A DNA stretch of 64,000 bases from Candidatus Woesearchaeota archaeon (GTDB taxonomy: Archaea > Nanobdellota > Nanobdellia > Woesearchaeales > ARS49). The notes under the pieces were generated by a model. The model had not been told where the DNA came from and did no database searches. It saw only the letters and a program-made list of their open reading frames with translations. This document shows, piece by piece, positions 8,032 through 17,234 of the stretch. The first letter of the stretch is position 1; every line of letters starts with the position of its first letter. The stretch covers positions 1 to 64,000 of the forward strand of contig JASMHM010000002.1 in NCBI GenBank assembly GCA_030750765.1. Direction: 5' to 3'. The position numbers were made by a program, and so were the translations under genes.

Positions 8032-9609
8032 TGCGGTGAGCTTCACCTGTACTACTGAACCGCCTGGTTTTTGTACTGCGAGAACATCCTTGACACCAAA
8101 ACCGCCGCCTTTTGGGAAATAGGTTCTTCCGATCTGCCATCCTTCTATTGTTGGGTCTGCAACATGGTAGACCTTACCGTCGTATTCAAACGCGAAACCG
8201 TTCCGCTTGCTAAAGTTTCCTGTGACTGCGACGGCAGCGTGATTGAGGCGGTGGCCATACTTGATATACAGGATGATGTAGTCCACTCCCATTTGCTCGA
8301 GCAAACTAGCATAGGCCACCATGTGGCTGCTACAGTCAGCTTCGTTAGACATCAGCACTTCGAACATGTACTGTAACACCTCTCCTTCTTGACTGGTGTA
8401 GGGGATACCTTTGCTCACGAAATCCATGGCTCTTTGCATCTTAGATTCCTTACTCCATCCACCGATCCGCTTCACCAGACGAATAAGGGATTGATCTCCT
8501 TTTGCCGAAATCCTTGATCCAACATTGTAGATCCATGCCTTATCCGTGATTTCCAGCCTTCGCGATCCTCCGTACACGTACCTCTTAGCGTTGATCAGTT
8601 CTGTCATGGTTATCTCAAACCGAACGCCGCCAATCTCCCTTACGTACCTGTCGTCCGGTCCCACGTTAAGGTGCTTGGCAGGAAACCGAAAGCCAACACC
8701 GTGAAAATGCATGCCGCGGTTTAACCTTAGGCCGTCACTGAAACGGGAAGATGCCGCTCTGTCGTCACCGTACTCAACATTACCCGGATAGAGAGTGAGT
8801 TTTTTTACGTCCTGTTGTGCCTTTGCCAAAGGACCGGGATGGGTAAAGTACAGTTTGTCATCCCCTGTCTCGTGAAATTTGAACTGGCTCTCACAATCCT
8901 TAACGCGATTGATGAAGAGGCGATCGGTAAAGCTGGATTTTTGGCAAAAATGGTTGAGCACCCAGTCGCGCACTTTACTATTCGCGGCCTGCACTTTCTC
9001 AAGAGGTGTTAATTGTTCTAACAATTTTGAAATCTTCTCAACCCTTTTACTGATGCCAACTATGCTGTAGCTCTCCCTTTTCAGATCCGCAAGGAGTTTA
9101 GAGAGTTCTTGCTGCTTTTCTTGCAAGGTTTTTCTTGCCCAACTTAGGTAGCCGTTGACGTGCATTTGCTTCTCCGCACCTGCGATAACTGCATCTGTCT
9201 CTTGGAGTAGCTTTTCGCCTCGTTGGTCTAGTAGCGCTTGGGTGATCTTCACGCTCGCAACGTCAAGCTTGAGGTACAGTTCATTCAGGGTGCCTGTATC
9301 CCTACCGCTCTCCCTCACGTACTCCAGATTATCGTGGTATCTATCAATGGCGTCAATAATGAATGCTTTTGCAGACTGAAGATCGTCCTCTTCATACGCT
9401 TGCACTGCTTTAACAATATCTTCTTCTACTTTTTGTAAATCTTTGCTGAGCGCGGCATCGCTTGCACCCTCCGGTCGGGTGTAGCCTTCTACGGGTGTGT
9501 CGGGGATGACTCTGCGCATTGTCGTTTTGGCAATGATCTCGCGCATCTGGTGGATTAATGGCAAAGCGGCTAGCATGCCTGCAACCACCGCTTTTCTCCA
9601 CTTTTTCAT
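8023..9609 (-). CDS. Exported coiled-coil protein with C-terminal transglutaminase-like domain
   Basis: The N-terminus (MKKWRKAVVAGMLAALPL) looks like a signal peptide or anchor. About residues 60-210 are helical and heptad-rich (two or three coiled coils). The C-terminal part has a transglutaminase-like Cys-His-Asp arrangement: Cys in EADCSSHMVAYASLLEQMG, His in LNHAAVAV, Asp in VYHVADPT. That fold includes archaeal cysteine proteases and amidases. The true activity is unknown; an extracytoplasmic protease or crosslinker is the inference. ATG 9609 is preferred over the track start at 9618 because the TATA (TTTATA, about 9636-9641) lies 28 nt upstream. Confidence 0.72.
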   Translation of the reverse strand: MKKWRKAVVAGMLAALPLIHQMREIIAKTTMRRVIPDTPVEGYTRPEGASDAALSKDLQKVEEDIVKAVQAYEEDDLQSAKAFIIDAIDRYHDNLEYVRESGRDTGTLNELYLKLDVASVKITQALLDQRGEKLLQETDAVIAGAEKQMHVNGYLSWARKTLQEKQQELSKLLADLKRESYSIVGISKRVEKISKLLEQLTPLEKVQAANSKVRDWVLNHFCQKSSFTDRLFINRVKDCESQFKFHETGDDKLYFTHPGPLAKAQQDVKKLTLYPGNVEYGDDRAASSRFSDGLRLNRGMHFHGVGFRFPAKHLNVGPDDRYVREIGGVRFEITMTELINAKRYVYGGSRRLEITDKAWIYNVGSRISAKGDQSLIRLVKRIGGWSKESKMQRAMDFVSKGIPYTSQEGEVLQYMFEVLMSNEADCSSHMVAYASLLEQMGVDYIILYIKYGHRLNHAAVAVTGNFSKRNGFAFEYDGKVYHVADPTIEGWQIGRTYFPKGGGFGVKDVLAVQKPGGSVVQVKLTALR

Positions 9610-9734
9610 GGTCAACATACAAATCGCTGTTTTTGTATAAATAATGTGTTCTTTTCACGTAATCTAGGAATCCTGAGCGTGGACACCTTAGCATGGTTGT
9701 GCCTAAGAATTACTAGAACGTATGCAAGATTCCT

Positions 9735-10625
9735 TTACGTTTGCGTTATGATTTCTACCTTGTCATCGATAAGAATGGTGTGTTCTGCTTGCGCAACAAC
9801 ACCTTTGCCTCTTTCGAACAACGGGGGGTAGGCATGGATGGCGCCTACCTGGCGTAACTCTTTCAATCCTAACTTTGTTTTGCCTTCGCCAAACTTTGCC
9901 ATCAACCATCTTGTGGTGAAGGGTAGTGTTGAGTATTCTTTCTCAATGTGTTGGAGTATTTGTCTGGCAAACACGCTACGGATGGGTTTTGGCGCTACCA
10001 AAGAAAAGATGTTTGCTTCGTGCTCTCCCTCTGCCACTAATCCTGCTCCTGTGGTGGAGAAGGGTTCTATGGCAAACACGCCCTTCCCTAGCTTAACATC
10101 TTCGCCTGTATCATGATTAGGAATGGTGGGTGGCGTGTGGATTAAATTCTCGCCCAACCCATGACCAGAAAGGTTGCGTATGGGTTTGAAGTTGTAAGAA
10201 TGGATGGTGGTTTCTATCGTTCTACCAATCTCTGCTAACGTAACATTCTCTCCTTTTTCTTTTACTAAATCTAATGCCTTATCTCTTGCTTCCTCTGCAG
10301 CCTTGATGAGGTCTGCATGGTTGCCACTAAGATCTATACTTACTGCGTTGTCTCCTATCATTCCGTTGACCGCAACTCCTAGGTCAAGCTTTACTAATTG
10401 ATCTGTAAATGTTGCTTCATCGTTAAGATCTGGACAACTATGTGCTGCGATATGGTTCAAGCTTACTTGTACGGGAAAGGCTGGCTGGCCTCCTAAGGAA
10501 GCGATCTTGGCTTCTATCTTGTCACACACCTCTACCACCTTAGAGCCGCTCTTGACTAGATTTTTGCCAAACTCTCTAGCCTCAGCAGCGATCTTTCCCG
10601 CCTTGCGCAAACTTTCCACGTCCAT
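9735..10625 (-). CDS. map: Methionine aminopeptidase, type II (archaeal)
   Basis: Removes the initiator Met from nascent proteins. The 296 aa pita-bread fold shows the metal ligands in order: DLGVAVNGMIGD (two Asp), GHGLGENLIHTPP (His), FAIEPFSTTG (Glu) and AEHTILI (Glu). The 60-residue insert before EPF to EHT marks type II. A TATA (GTATATAAAG, about 10643-10652) lies 25 nt upstream. It stands alone, not in an operon. Confidence 0.95.
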   Translation of the reverse strand: MDVESLRKAGKIAAEAREFGKNLVKSGSKVVEVCDKIEAKIASLGGQPAFPVQVSLNHIAAHSCPDLNDEATFTDQLVKLDLGVAVNGMIGDNAVSIDLSGNHADLIKAAEEARDKALDLVKEKGENVTLAEIGRTIETTIHSYNFKPIRNLSGHGLGENLIHTPPTIPNHDTGEDVKLGKGVFAIEPFSTTGAGLVAEGEHEANIFSLVAPKPIRSVFARQILQHIEKEYSTLPFTTRWLMAKFGEGKTKLGLKELRQVGAIHAYPPLFERGKGVVAQAEHTILIDDKVEIITQT

Positions 10626-10729
10626 AAGCTGGCGATCGAGAACGAGTATATAAAGCTGTACACGGAATTAGACGGGAGGGTAGAAAATCAAGGATAACAA
10701 TTTATAAGACCCTTCATTGACCATGACTT

Positions 10730-11119
10730 ATGAAAATAAAGCTGCATCATTTTGCATATACTATCCGCCCGAACACTTTGGAATTGGTTCTAGAACTTCT
10801 GAAAAAACTAGGGTGTACGCTAGCATACAGGGAAAAAAGTGCGAGATGGTGCATGGTTAAACAAAAACCGATTTCTTTAACTATACAAATAATTGAAACC
10901 AAAGATCGTCCCATTTCCATAAAACAGAAAGTTAACACACATATTGCTTTTTTATCAAACACTCCAAAAAAAGATATTGAAGAAATTAAGAGGTGGGCTG
11001 GGAACAAGAATATCAAATTTCGACATGGGGGATGGTCTGACAAGGAATTATGGTTTGATCTTCCAGGATTGTTCACCAATTTTGTAATTGAAATAATGCA
11101 CACTTCAATTGTAGCATAG
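10730..11119 (+). CDS. VOC-fold (glyoxalase-like) small protein, tentative
   Basis: The 129 aa product opens with KLHHFAYTIRPNTLELVLELLKKLGC and ends with a strand FVIEIMH, the beta-alpha-beta pattern and end residues of VOC (glyoxalase/bleomycin resistance) proteins. Metal ligands are plausible (HH at 6-7, E near 122) but not proven. Its codons are more A+T rich than those of neighbouring genes, a possible sign of transfer. The TATA AATTTATAAG at about 10699-10709 fits a leaderless ATG. Confidence 0.55.
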   Translation: MKIKLHHFAYTIRPNTLELVLELLKKLGCTLAYREKSARWCMVKQKPISLTIQIIETKDRPISIKQKVNTHIAFLSNTPKKDIEEIKRWAGNKNIKFRHGGWSDKELWFDLPGLFTNFVIEIMHTSIVA

Positions 11120-11160
11120 ATCTGGCAATGCTTATAAATGGCCTGCGCCTAGGTAGGGGT

Positions 11161-11508
11161 GTGAACATTAACTCTCTTTCGAACATAAGCGCAATAGCTT
11201 ACTACGCGATCCCTCCTAGTGACCAGGATGACTCTGCCATGATTCCACTGAAATTGGAAGGTTTCGCACTCCACGTAGGGGTGGTTGCAGATGATGGTGT
11301 AGATCTTGGTGATCCTGCTGGCGCTTATGCAGAAAAGGGAGGCCTTGTGCAACGCATGATCTATCACCGCATCACCATGCCTCGATTTCTTCAGCTGCAA
11401 GACAAATGGAAGAGGTTAAACTTGCAAAGGCCGAATACGTTTGAAGAAAGCAAATGGAAAAAGGACGATGATTCAAGAGACAATACTGGCGGGACAGGAC
11501 TACTATGA
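11161..11508 (+). CDS. Hypothetical protein, about 115 aa
   Basis: The family is not recognised. The track start (ATG 11128) lies upstream of the TATA box CTTATAAATG (11131-11140), so it cannot be the start of a transcript from that promoter. GTG 11161, in frame and about 25 nt downstream of it, is the likely leaderless start. The C-terminus is charged and disordered (KWKKDDDSRDNTGGTG). Its stop overlaps the cbf5 start by ATGA, so the two form an operon. Confidence 0.5.
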   Translation: MNINSLSNISAIAYYAIPPSDQDDSAMIPLKLEGFALHVGVVADDGVDLGDPAGAYAEKGGLVQRMIYHRITMPRFLQLQDKWKRLNLQRPNTFEESKWKKDDDSRDNTGGTGLL

Positions 11509-12452
11509 CCGTCAAACAAGAAGCAACCACCTCTCCTGATCACGGTTGCGCACCAGAAGAAAGGCACATTTCTGATCTGCTACAAACGGGTATGCTTGTT
11601 ATCAACAAACCTAAGGGTCCAACGTCTCACATGGTGGCGGAGTATGTAAAAAAAATACTAAAAGTGAAGAAAGCAGGCCATGGAGGAACTCTCGATCCTG
11701 GCGTTACAGGAGTACTTCCTGTAGCACTAGCAAGATCTACACGAGTGAGCCAAGCATTGTTGCTAGCAGGCAAAGAGTACGTGTGTTTGATGCAGCTCCA
11801 CAAAGAGGTGCCAGAGAAAAAGATAGCAGCACGTTTGAAAGAGTATCAAGGTGAGATAACTCAACTACCTCCTGTAAGAAGCGCTGTCAAGCGACAGTTG
11901 CGACAACGCACCGTATACAAGATAGAGTTGTTGGACATCCAAGGAAGAAGTGTCTTGTTTAGAATGAACTGCCAAGCAGGCACCTACGTAAGAAAGTTCG
12001 TACACGATTATGGATTACCACTAGGCGGAGCCCACATGGCACAGCTTATACGCACCAAAGCAGGCCCGTATCTAGACACGGAGATGCACACCCTACAGGA
12101 GTTGGAAGATGCCTACCAATTCTACAAGGAAGGGGATGAGACCATGCTACGAGAGATATTATTACCATTAGAAACGGCCATAGCCCACCTACCAAAGATG
12201 TGGTTGTTAGACAGCACTATAGATAGTATAGCGCACGGAGCAAAACTACACCTTCCAGGTATTGCCAAGTACGATGATAACATCATAAAGGATGACATGA
12301 TAGCTTTACTATCTCTCAAAGGAGAATTAGTAGCATTAGCAAAAGCAGACACAGACAGCAAAGGCATGGCAAAAGAGAAGGGCTTAGCAGCCTCCCCGCA
12401 TACCGTGTTTATCCAACCAGGAGTTTATCCAAAATCTACCACCGCTTGCTGA
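11505..12452 (+). CDS. cbf5: tRNA/rRNA pseudouridine synthase Cbf5 (TruB family)
   Basis: The 315 aa catalytic subunit of archaeal H/ACA RNPs also acts on tRNA U55. After a 28-residue lead it has the TruB core: INKPKGPTSHMVAEYVKK and the catalytic Asp in GHGGTLDPGVTGVLPVAL (about residue 66), then AGTYVRKFVHDYG, and a C-terminal PUA domain (about 225-300). It overlaps the preceding small gene by 4 nt (ATGA). No other H/ACA protein gene (Nop10, Gar1, L7Ae) is in the window. Confidence 0.95.
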   Translation: MTVKQEATTSPDHGCAPEERHISDLLQTGMLVINKPKGPTSHMVAEYVKKILKVKKAGHGGTLDPGVTGVLPVALARSTRVSQALLLAGKEYVCLMQLHKEVPEKKIAARLKEYQGEITQLPPVRSAVKRQLRQRTVYKIELLDIQGRSVLFRMNCQAGTYVRKFVHDYGLPLGGAHMAQLIRTKAGPYLDTEMHTLQELEDAYQFYKEGDETMLREILLPLETAIAHLPKMWLLDSTIDSIAHGAKLHLPGIAKYDDNIIKDDMIALLSLKGELVALAKADTDSKGMAKEKGLAASPHTVFIQPGVYPKSTTAC

Positions 12453-12517
12453 AAGGTAGGCATGCTGTTGTTCTGCTAGTAATGATATATTAATCTTTAC
12501 TCAGCAACTGACACAAC

Positions 12518-12526
12518 GTTTATAAG
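12518..12526 (+). promoter_or_regulatory. TATA box of the vWA operon
   Basis: GTTTATAAG stands about 22-28 nt before the two candidate start codons (ATG 12542, ATG 12548), typical of leaderless transcripts in this window. The next two genes follow without separate promoters. Confidence 0.6.
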
Positions 12527-12541
12527 CATACATACTAAGAC

Positions 12542-14329
12542 ATGCCCATGGATTTTGCCTTTCCCGCAGGACTCTGGGCGTTTCTCGCGTTAGTACCCTT
12601 CATCCTGCTCTACCTTATCAGACCAAGACCCAAACAAATGGGCATTCCAAGCTTAATGTTCTTCATGAAGCATGAAGGAGCGAACAAAGTCACCAGTCTC
12701 TTCAGAACCTTTGTCAAAGATTGGCTGTTCCTGTTACAACTGTTGTTGTTGATCTTACTAGCATTCGCAGCCGCACGACCCTTTACTGAGTACAGTCAAG
12801 ACGTGACTGCAGAAAACATTGTTTTTGTGATGGATGCCAGCGCAAGCATGCACACCAAAGAAGGCACCACTACTAGGTTTCAGATTGCTAAAGAAAAAGC
12901 CAAAGGGTTAGTGGGAGCAAGGAACACGGTGATTCTTGCCAAAGAAGTACCCTTGATAGGTATCAAAAACGAAAAAAGTCTTACCACCCAAGAATACATC
13001 CAAAGTCTTTCCCCCACAGACACACCCACAAGGTTAGGAGATGCCATACTATTGGCTGGCGAGACATTAAGCAAAGGAAGGGTTGTTGTTGTCTCTGACT
13101 TTGTCAACACAGGAGGACAAGATCCTGTAACTGCAAGAAGTGTTGTTGAAGCAAAAGGAATAGCAGTAGACTTCATCAACGTAGCAGGCTTAGACAAGAC
13201 CAACATGGGAATTGTTGATGTGACCTTCGGTGAAAGTGTTACTGCAATCATCGCCAACACGGGCAGCACAGAACAAACAAGAACGTTACGCGCAGGCACC
13301 ACGGCAAAAGAGATAACCCTCGCTCCAGGAGAGAGCGATGTCTTCAGCTTTGCAGAACCACAAGGAGTACTCAAGCTCGAGTTAGAAGGCTCGGATGACT
13401 TCAAGGTGGATGATGTGGCGTATGTTGCAGGCTCAGCAACCCAAAACGTGAGCGTGCTACTCATCACCAACAACCAAAGTGTATTCTTAACCGCAGCACT
13501 CAAAGCAACAGGATTGGTGAGTTTGCAGATAGCAGAACCACCCATCGTACCTAAAGAGAGGTTTGACGTGTACATCCTCCACAACATTGACAAGAATGAA
13601 ATCTTAAGCGGAACGTTAGAAATCATCACCCAGCACGTTAAGGATGGTAGCGTGGTTATCACTCACGCACAAAAAGACTCGCACTTGTTTGACTACAAGG
13701 GATTGAACCCGGTAAAGATCGACGGTTTCAAGGACAAAGCAAAAGTGGTGGTCCAGCAATTATCTACTTTCACCAAAGATATTGACTTTGGTGTCATAGA
13801 AAGCGTTCCCAACGCAATAACTGATGGAGATGTGTACGCTTCCGCAGCAGGCACGCCTGTACTTGCCTCAAAGCCTTTGGGCGCAGGAACCATATTCTAC
13901 TTTGGATTTATTGAAGAAGCAGCCAACTTCAAATTCACCCCTGACTACCCTATATTTTGGAACGGTCTCATAAGCTTCCTTTCTGGTCATCAAGAAGCCA
14001 AACGTCTCAACTACAAGACAGGCCAACAACTCTTCGTCGGGAAAAGGAGTCTTATAGTAACTCCTGCAGGACCTTTAGAAGCCGCAAGCGTACCCTTAGA
14101 GTTGATCGGAACATACACCGTATCAGGAAAAAGTTATGGTGTGAGTCTCTTGAACGAGATAGAGAGCACCATCAACGCTGGGGCGAGTGTTGGTCAAAAG
14201 AGCACTGAATACGAACTCCACACAGTGACCGAGACAAAAAAATACGATCTTGATCTTGCCTTACTCAGCCTTGCTTTAGTTCTCGTACTCTTAGAAGTGT
14301 TATTCATCAAAATGCGGGGTGACCTATGA
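12542..14329 (+). CDS. BatA-like membrane protein with vWA domain
   Basis: The 595 aa protein begins with the BatA N-terminal module: a hydrophobic helix (FPAGLWAFLALVPFILLYLI), a cytoplasmic loop with RPRPKQMGIPSLMFF, and a second helix near residues 60-80. A vWA domain follows with MIDAS residues DASAS (about 99), TPTRLGDA and VSDF. After a long middle region a C-terminal helix ([18 protein letters not shown]) anchors the other end. BatA-type proteins usually pair with a MoxR ATPase and a DUF58 protein, neither of which is here. It overlaps the next gene by ATGA. Confidence 0.8.
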   Translation: MPMDFAFPAGLWAFLALVPFILLYLIRPRPKQMGIPSLMFFMKHEGANKVTSLFRTFVKDWLFLLQLLLLILLAFAAARPFTEYSQDVTAENIVFVMDASASMHTKEGTTTRFQIAKEKAKGLVGARNTVILAKEVPLIGIKNEKSLTTQEYIQSLSPTDTPTRLGDAILLAGETLSKGRVVVVSDFVNTGGQDPVTARSVVEAKGIAVDFINVAGLDKTNMGIVDVTFGESVTAIIANTGSTEQTRTLRAGTTAKEITLAPGESDVFSFAEPQGVLKLELEGSDDFKVDDVAYVAGSATQNVSVLLITNNQSVFLTAALKATGLVSLQIAEPPIVPKERFDVYILHNIDKNEILSGTLEIITQHVKDGSVVITHAQKDSHLFDYKGLNPVKIDGFKDKAKVVVQQLSTFTKDIDFGVIESVPNAITDGDVYASAAGTPVLASKPLGAGTIFYFGFIEEAANFKFTPDYPIFWNGLISFLSGHQEAKRLNYKTGQQLFVGKRSLIVTPAGPLEAASVPLELIGTYTVSGKSYGVSLLNEIESTINAGASVGQKSTEYELHTVTETKKYDLDLALLSLALVLVLLEVLFIKMRGDL

Positions 14330-16665
14330 ACATCGAACAACCTCAACTATTGCTAGCCATCATTCCTCTAATCATCGTGTTTTTCTTTCTGCTAAGAAAG
14401 CAATTCGTCCAAGTGACAGAAGATGATGATACGCGTAAAAGAAAGAAGAAAGTGCGATGGCTCATGCTGCTCACTAGAACAATCGTCGCATTGGCATTGC
14501 TGACAGCAATAGCCAGCCCCTTCACCACGATAACCAAAACCATCCAAGGAGATCCAGTAGTAAGAATACTCATTGACAACAGCTCCAGCATGGGTGCCAT
14601 GGAAAACTTTGATCTTAGTGTTGTTGAAAAAATGCGCAACAAAGTAGAAGTTGAAGTGCACATGATAGCAAGCCCTGAGGTGTCAGACATTGGAGATGCC
14701 GTGCTAGCAAACTTAGCACCCTTTGAAAGCATCCTCTTAGTGAGCGATGGCAACGTCAACCAAGGCGCAGACCTAGGGGATGTGGCACTCTTTGCCCAGC
14801 AGATCAACGCCACCATACATGGAGTGCGTCTCAACACGCTAGTGGAGGACGTGGCTGTTTCAATAGACGGACCAGAAAAAACAAGCGCAGACGTAGACAC
14901 CGAATTTAGAGTCCACACTACGGGTCCGGCACTCACCAAAGTAACCGTAGACGGAAGCATCGTATTTGAAGGACAATTAGATGGAACAAAGGCAATCACG
15001 AGAACATTCAAAGAAGGCTATCATCGCGTTGTTGCCTCCATACAAAAGAACGACCACTACCTAGATAATAATGTCTTCTACAAAACCATCAAAGCAGTCA
15101 CCCCGCCAAAGATATTGTTCGTGACTGAGAAAGGAGAGAGCAGCATGCTCACTCTCCTACGCCAAGCGTATGAAGTAGACGTAAACAGTCTCGTACCCTT
15201 TGACCTAGATCCGTATTACGCCGTCATCCTCAATGATGTTCCTGCAGGCAACGCAGACAAGTACGTTCCTACCCTAACAGATTATCTTACTGAGGGCAAT
15301 GGATTAGTGGTTGTAGGAGGCAAGACCAGCTATGACAACGGCAGGTACCGCAACAGCCTGTTTGAGAAACTACTCCCGGTACACGTAGGCAGACCAAAAC
15401 GCAAGGAAGGTGACAACAATATCGTGCTGCTTATTGACATCTCCGGAAGTACTGGGTCCGGCTTTGGCGGCAACAAAGCAGTAGACGTAGAAAAGGCACT
15501 AGCCATCGCAGTCATCGCAGAACAAATAAGCCCAGACACAAGAGTTGGCGTGGTGGCATTCAACACACAAGCCTTCACCATATCGGATATTGATTACTTA
15601 GGCAACCGGCAGACAGTACTAGAAGACAGGATAGCAAGACTCAAGGATGGTGGAGGAACGCTGATCGGAGTAGGTATACTCAAGAGCTTGCAAATGTTAG
15701 AGACTGTCCAAGGCAGCAAGAACATCATACTCATCAGCGATGGGCGCACCCAAGGAGAGAATGTAGCACTAGAAAGCATCAAACTCGCAGCCAACAGCGG
15801 AGTCAGGATCTACACCGTAGGTGTGGGAGGAATGACGCGAGAACACGTCATGGTACAATACGCAGACATGACCGGAGGTATCTACTTCCGAGCTACAGAC
15901 AGCAACAGAATAAGCCTGCTGTTTGGGAAAGCAGAACCAGACTCCAGCAGCCAAAAGCAAGTAGTCGTGCTCAACAAAGATCATGATCTAACAAGAGGCA
16001 TGGACAACATCACTGCAAAGATTACCGGTTACAACCAGATCGCACCCAAAACAACCGGACAACTCCTGATAAGCACCAATGATGGGCTGCCTGTGTTAGT
16101 GGTGGGCAGAGTCGGCCTAGGAAGAGTCGCATCCATCGGCACAGACGACGGCACTGCATGGGGAGGAGAATTGTTAGGAACTGAAAACAACATCTTCCAC
16201 ACGCGAACCATAGACTGGTCAATAGGGGAACCTGACCGAAAAGATAAGGAGTTAGTGCTCATAGCAGACACGCGAGTGAGAAGTTCTACCCCTATAATCG
16301 TGCGAAGCAGCAAACAACCCAAGATGGAAGGAAGAAGCTTCCTCAGAGCAGACCGGAACACTTACGCTAGCACTATCATCCCTGACAAGATAGGATTCCA
16401 AGAGATACTCGGAGCAACGTTTGCTGTTAACTATCCTTCTGAATACGACAGGATAGGCCAAGGAGAGGCCCTCACCTTTGTCACTCGAAGTACTTCCGGA
16501 CAGATCTTTGCCCAAGATGATGTTGAGGGCATTGTTGAGGCAGCAAAAGCAAGAGCCAAGCGTACCCTGGCAACAAGGGACTACATAAGATGGCCATGCA
16601 TTTTGGTCGCGATAATCGTGTTCTTGCTCGAAATCTTTATAAGGCGCTACTTGCGTGTAGAGTAA
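14326..16665 (+). CDS. Large membrane protein with two vWA-like regions
   Basis: The 779 aa product starts with two membrane helices (about residues 8-24 and 44-64). A first vWA-like region has LIDNSSSMG. A class I glutamine amidotransferase-like segment follows (FDLDPYYAVILNDVP, GGKTSYDNGRY). A second vWA domain has a full MIDAS (LLIDISGSTGSG, GGGTLIGVG, LISDGRTQG). A C-terminal helix is followed by RRYLRVE. The layout matches BatA/BatB-like or YegL-like envelope proteins. It probably binds a protein partner through Mg at the MIDAS. Operon middle gene: 4-nt overlap upstream, 1-nt gap downstream. Confidence 0.8.
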   Translation: MNIEQPQLLLAIIPLIIVFFFLLRKQFVQVTEDDDTRKRKKKVRWLMLLTRTIVALALLTAIASPFTTITKTIQGDPVVRILIDNSSSMGAMENFDLSVVEKMRNKVEVEVHMIASPEVSDIGDAVLANLAPFESILLVSDGNVNQGADLGDVALFAQQINATIHGVRLNTLVEDVAVSIDGPEKTSADVDTEFRVHTTGPALTKVTVDGSIVFEGQLDGTKAITRTFKEGYHRVVASIQKNDHYLDNNVFYKTIKAVTPPKILFVTEKGESSMLTLLRQAYEVDVNSLVPFDLDPYYAVILNDVPAGNADKYVPTLTDYLTEGNGLVVVGGKTSYDNGRYRNSLFEKLLPVHVGRPKRKEGDNNIVLLIDISGSTGSGFGGNKAVDVEKALAIAVIAEQISPDTRVGVVAFNTQAFTISDIDYLGNRQTVLEDRIARLKDGGGTLIGVGILKSLQMLETVQGSKNIILISDGRTQGENVALESIKLAANSGVRIYTVGVGGMTREHVMVQYADMTGGIYFRATDSNRISLLFGKAEPDSSSQKQVVVLNKDHDLTRGMDNITAKITGYNQIAPKTTGQLLISTNDGLPVLVVGRVGLGRVASIGTDDGTAWGGELLGTENNIFHTRTIDWSIGEPDRKDKELVLIADTRVRSSTPIIVRSSKQPKMEGRSFLRADRNTYASTIIPDKIGFQEILGATFAVNYPSEYDRIGQGEALTFVTRSTSGQIFAQDDVEGIVEAAKARAKRTLATRDYIRWPCILVAIIVFLLEIFIRRYLRVE

Positions 16666-16666
16666 C

Positions 16667-17212
16667 ATGGCCTTTGTAGACAAAAACGCCAACCTGCTCT
16701 TGTTATTCCTTATCGTGATTAGCGCAACAGGATTGGTGGCCGCAACCGTATACTTCCAACAAAATTTTGAGAACATCAACCAAGACTATGATACTAAGGT
16801 GGCTCTGCTAAACAAAGTAAGCGATGAGTTAGAGAACCAAAGATCCGCCCTAGAAGCCGTTAGATCCGAACTATTGCTCAAAGAGAACAGAGAGGATGAA
16901 ATTGTGGAGAAGTTTACCGGCATCAAAGAAGAGAAGAAAGGATTGGAAGAGGATAAAACAAACCTACAAACCCAGAACGAAATACTGGAAAGCTCAAGAA
17001 TTGCGGCAGTACGCGCTCAGCAGACAGCCGAATCGGATCTAGGGGATGCAATCGTTGCGCTAAGCAGAGCAGACCGTGAAGCAGAATTCCAAAGAAGCGA
17101 AGCAGAACGGTGGCGAGGCGAGGCAGATCGGAGACAAAACAGTCTGAACACCTTCACCTCAAGATTGAGCAGTTGCAAGAATACGTGTGGCAGCGGCTGC
17201 GACGGGATCTAG
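16667..17212 (+). CDS. Single-pass coiled-coil protein, vWA operon
   Basis: An N-terminal membrane helix (NLLLLFLIVISATGLVAATVYF) is followed by about 130 residues of heptad-rich coiled coil, and the protein ends in a short Cys-rich tail (CKNTCGSGCDGI). Starting one base after the preceding vWA gene, it is almost certainly cotranscribed. It may be a structural or tethering partner of the vWA proteins (inference). The Cys tail could bind metal or form disulfides. Confidence 0.7.
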   Translation: MAFVDKNANLLLLFLIVISATGLVAATVYFQQNFENINQDYDTKVALLNKVSDELENQRSALEAVRSELLLKENREDEIVEKFTGIKEEKKGLEEDKTNLQTQNEILESSRIAAVRAQQTAESDLGDAIVALSRADREAEFQRSEAERWRGEADRRQNSLNTFTSRLSSCKNTCGSGCDGI

Positions 17213-17234
17213 GCCCACTAGGAACAGGGGGAAG

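Noticed and set aside
12880-13662. 260 aa minus-strand ORF inside the first vWA gene
   Set aside because: Antisense shadow of a clear vWA protein; composition (Ser/Thr/Leu) typical of reverse reading.
14343-15011. 222 aa minus-strand ORF inside the second vWA gene
   Set aside because: Antisense shadow; no promoter or domain.
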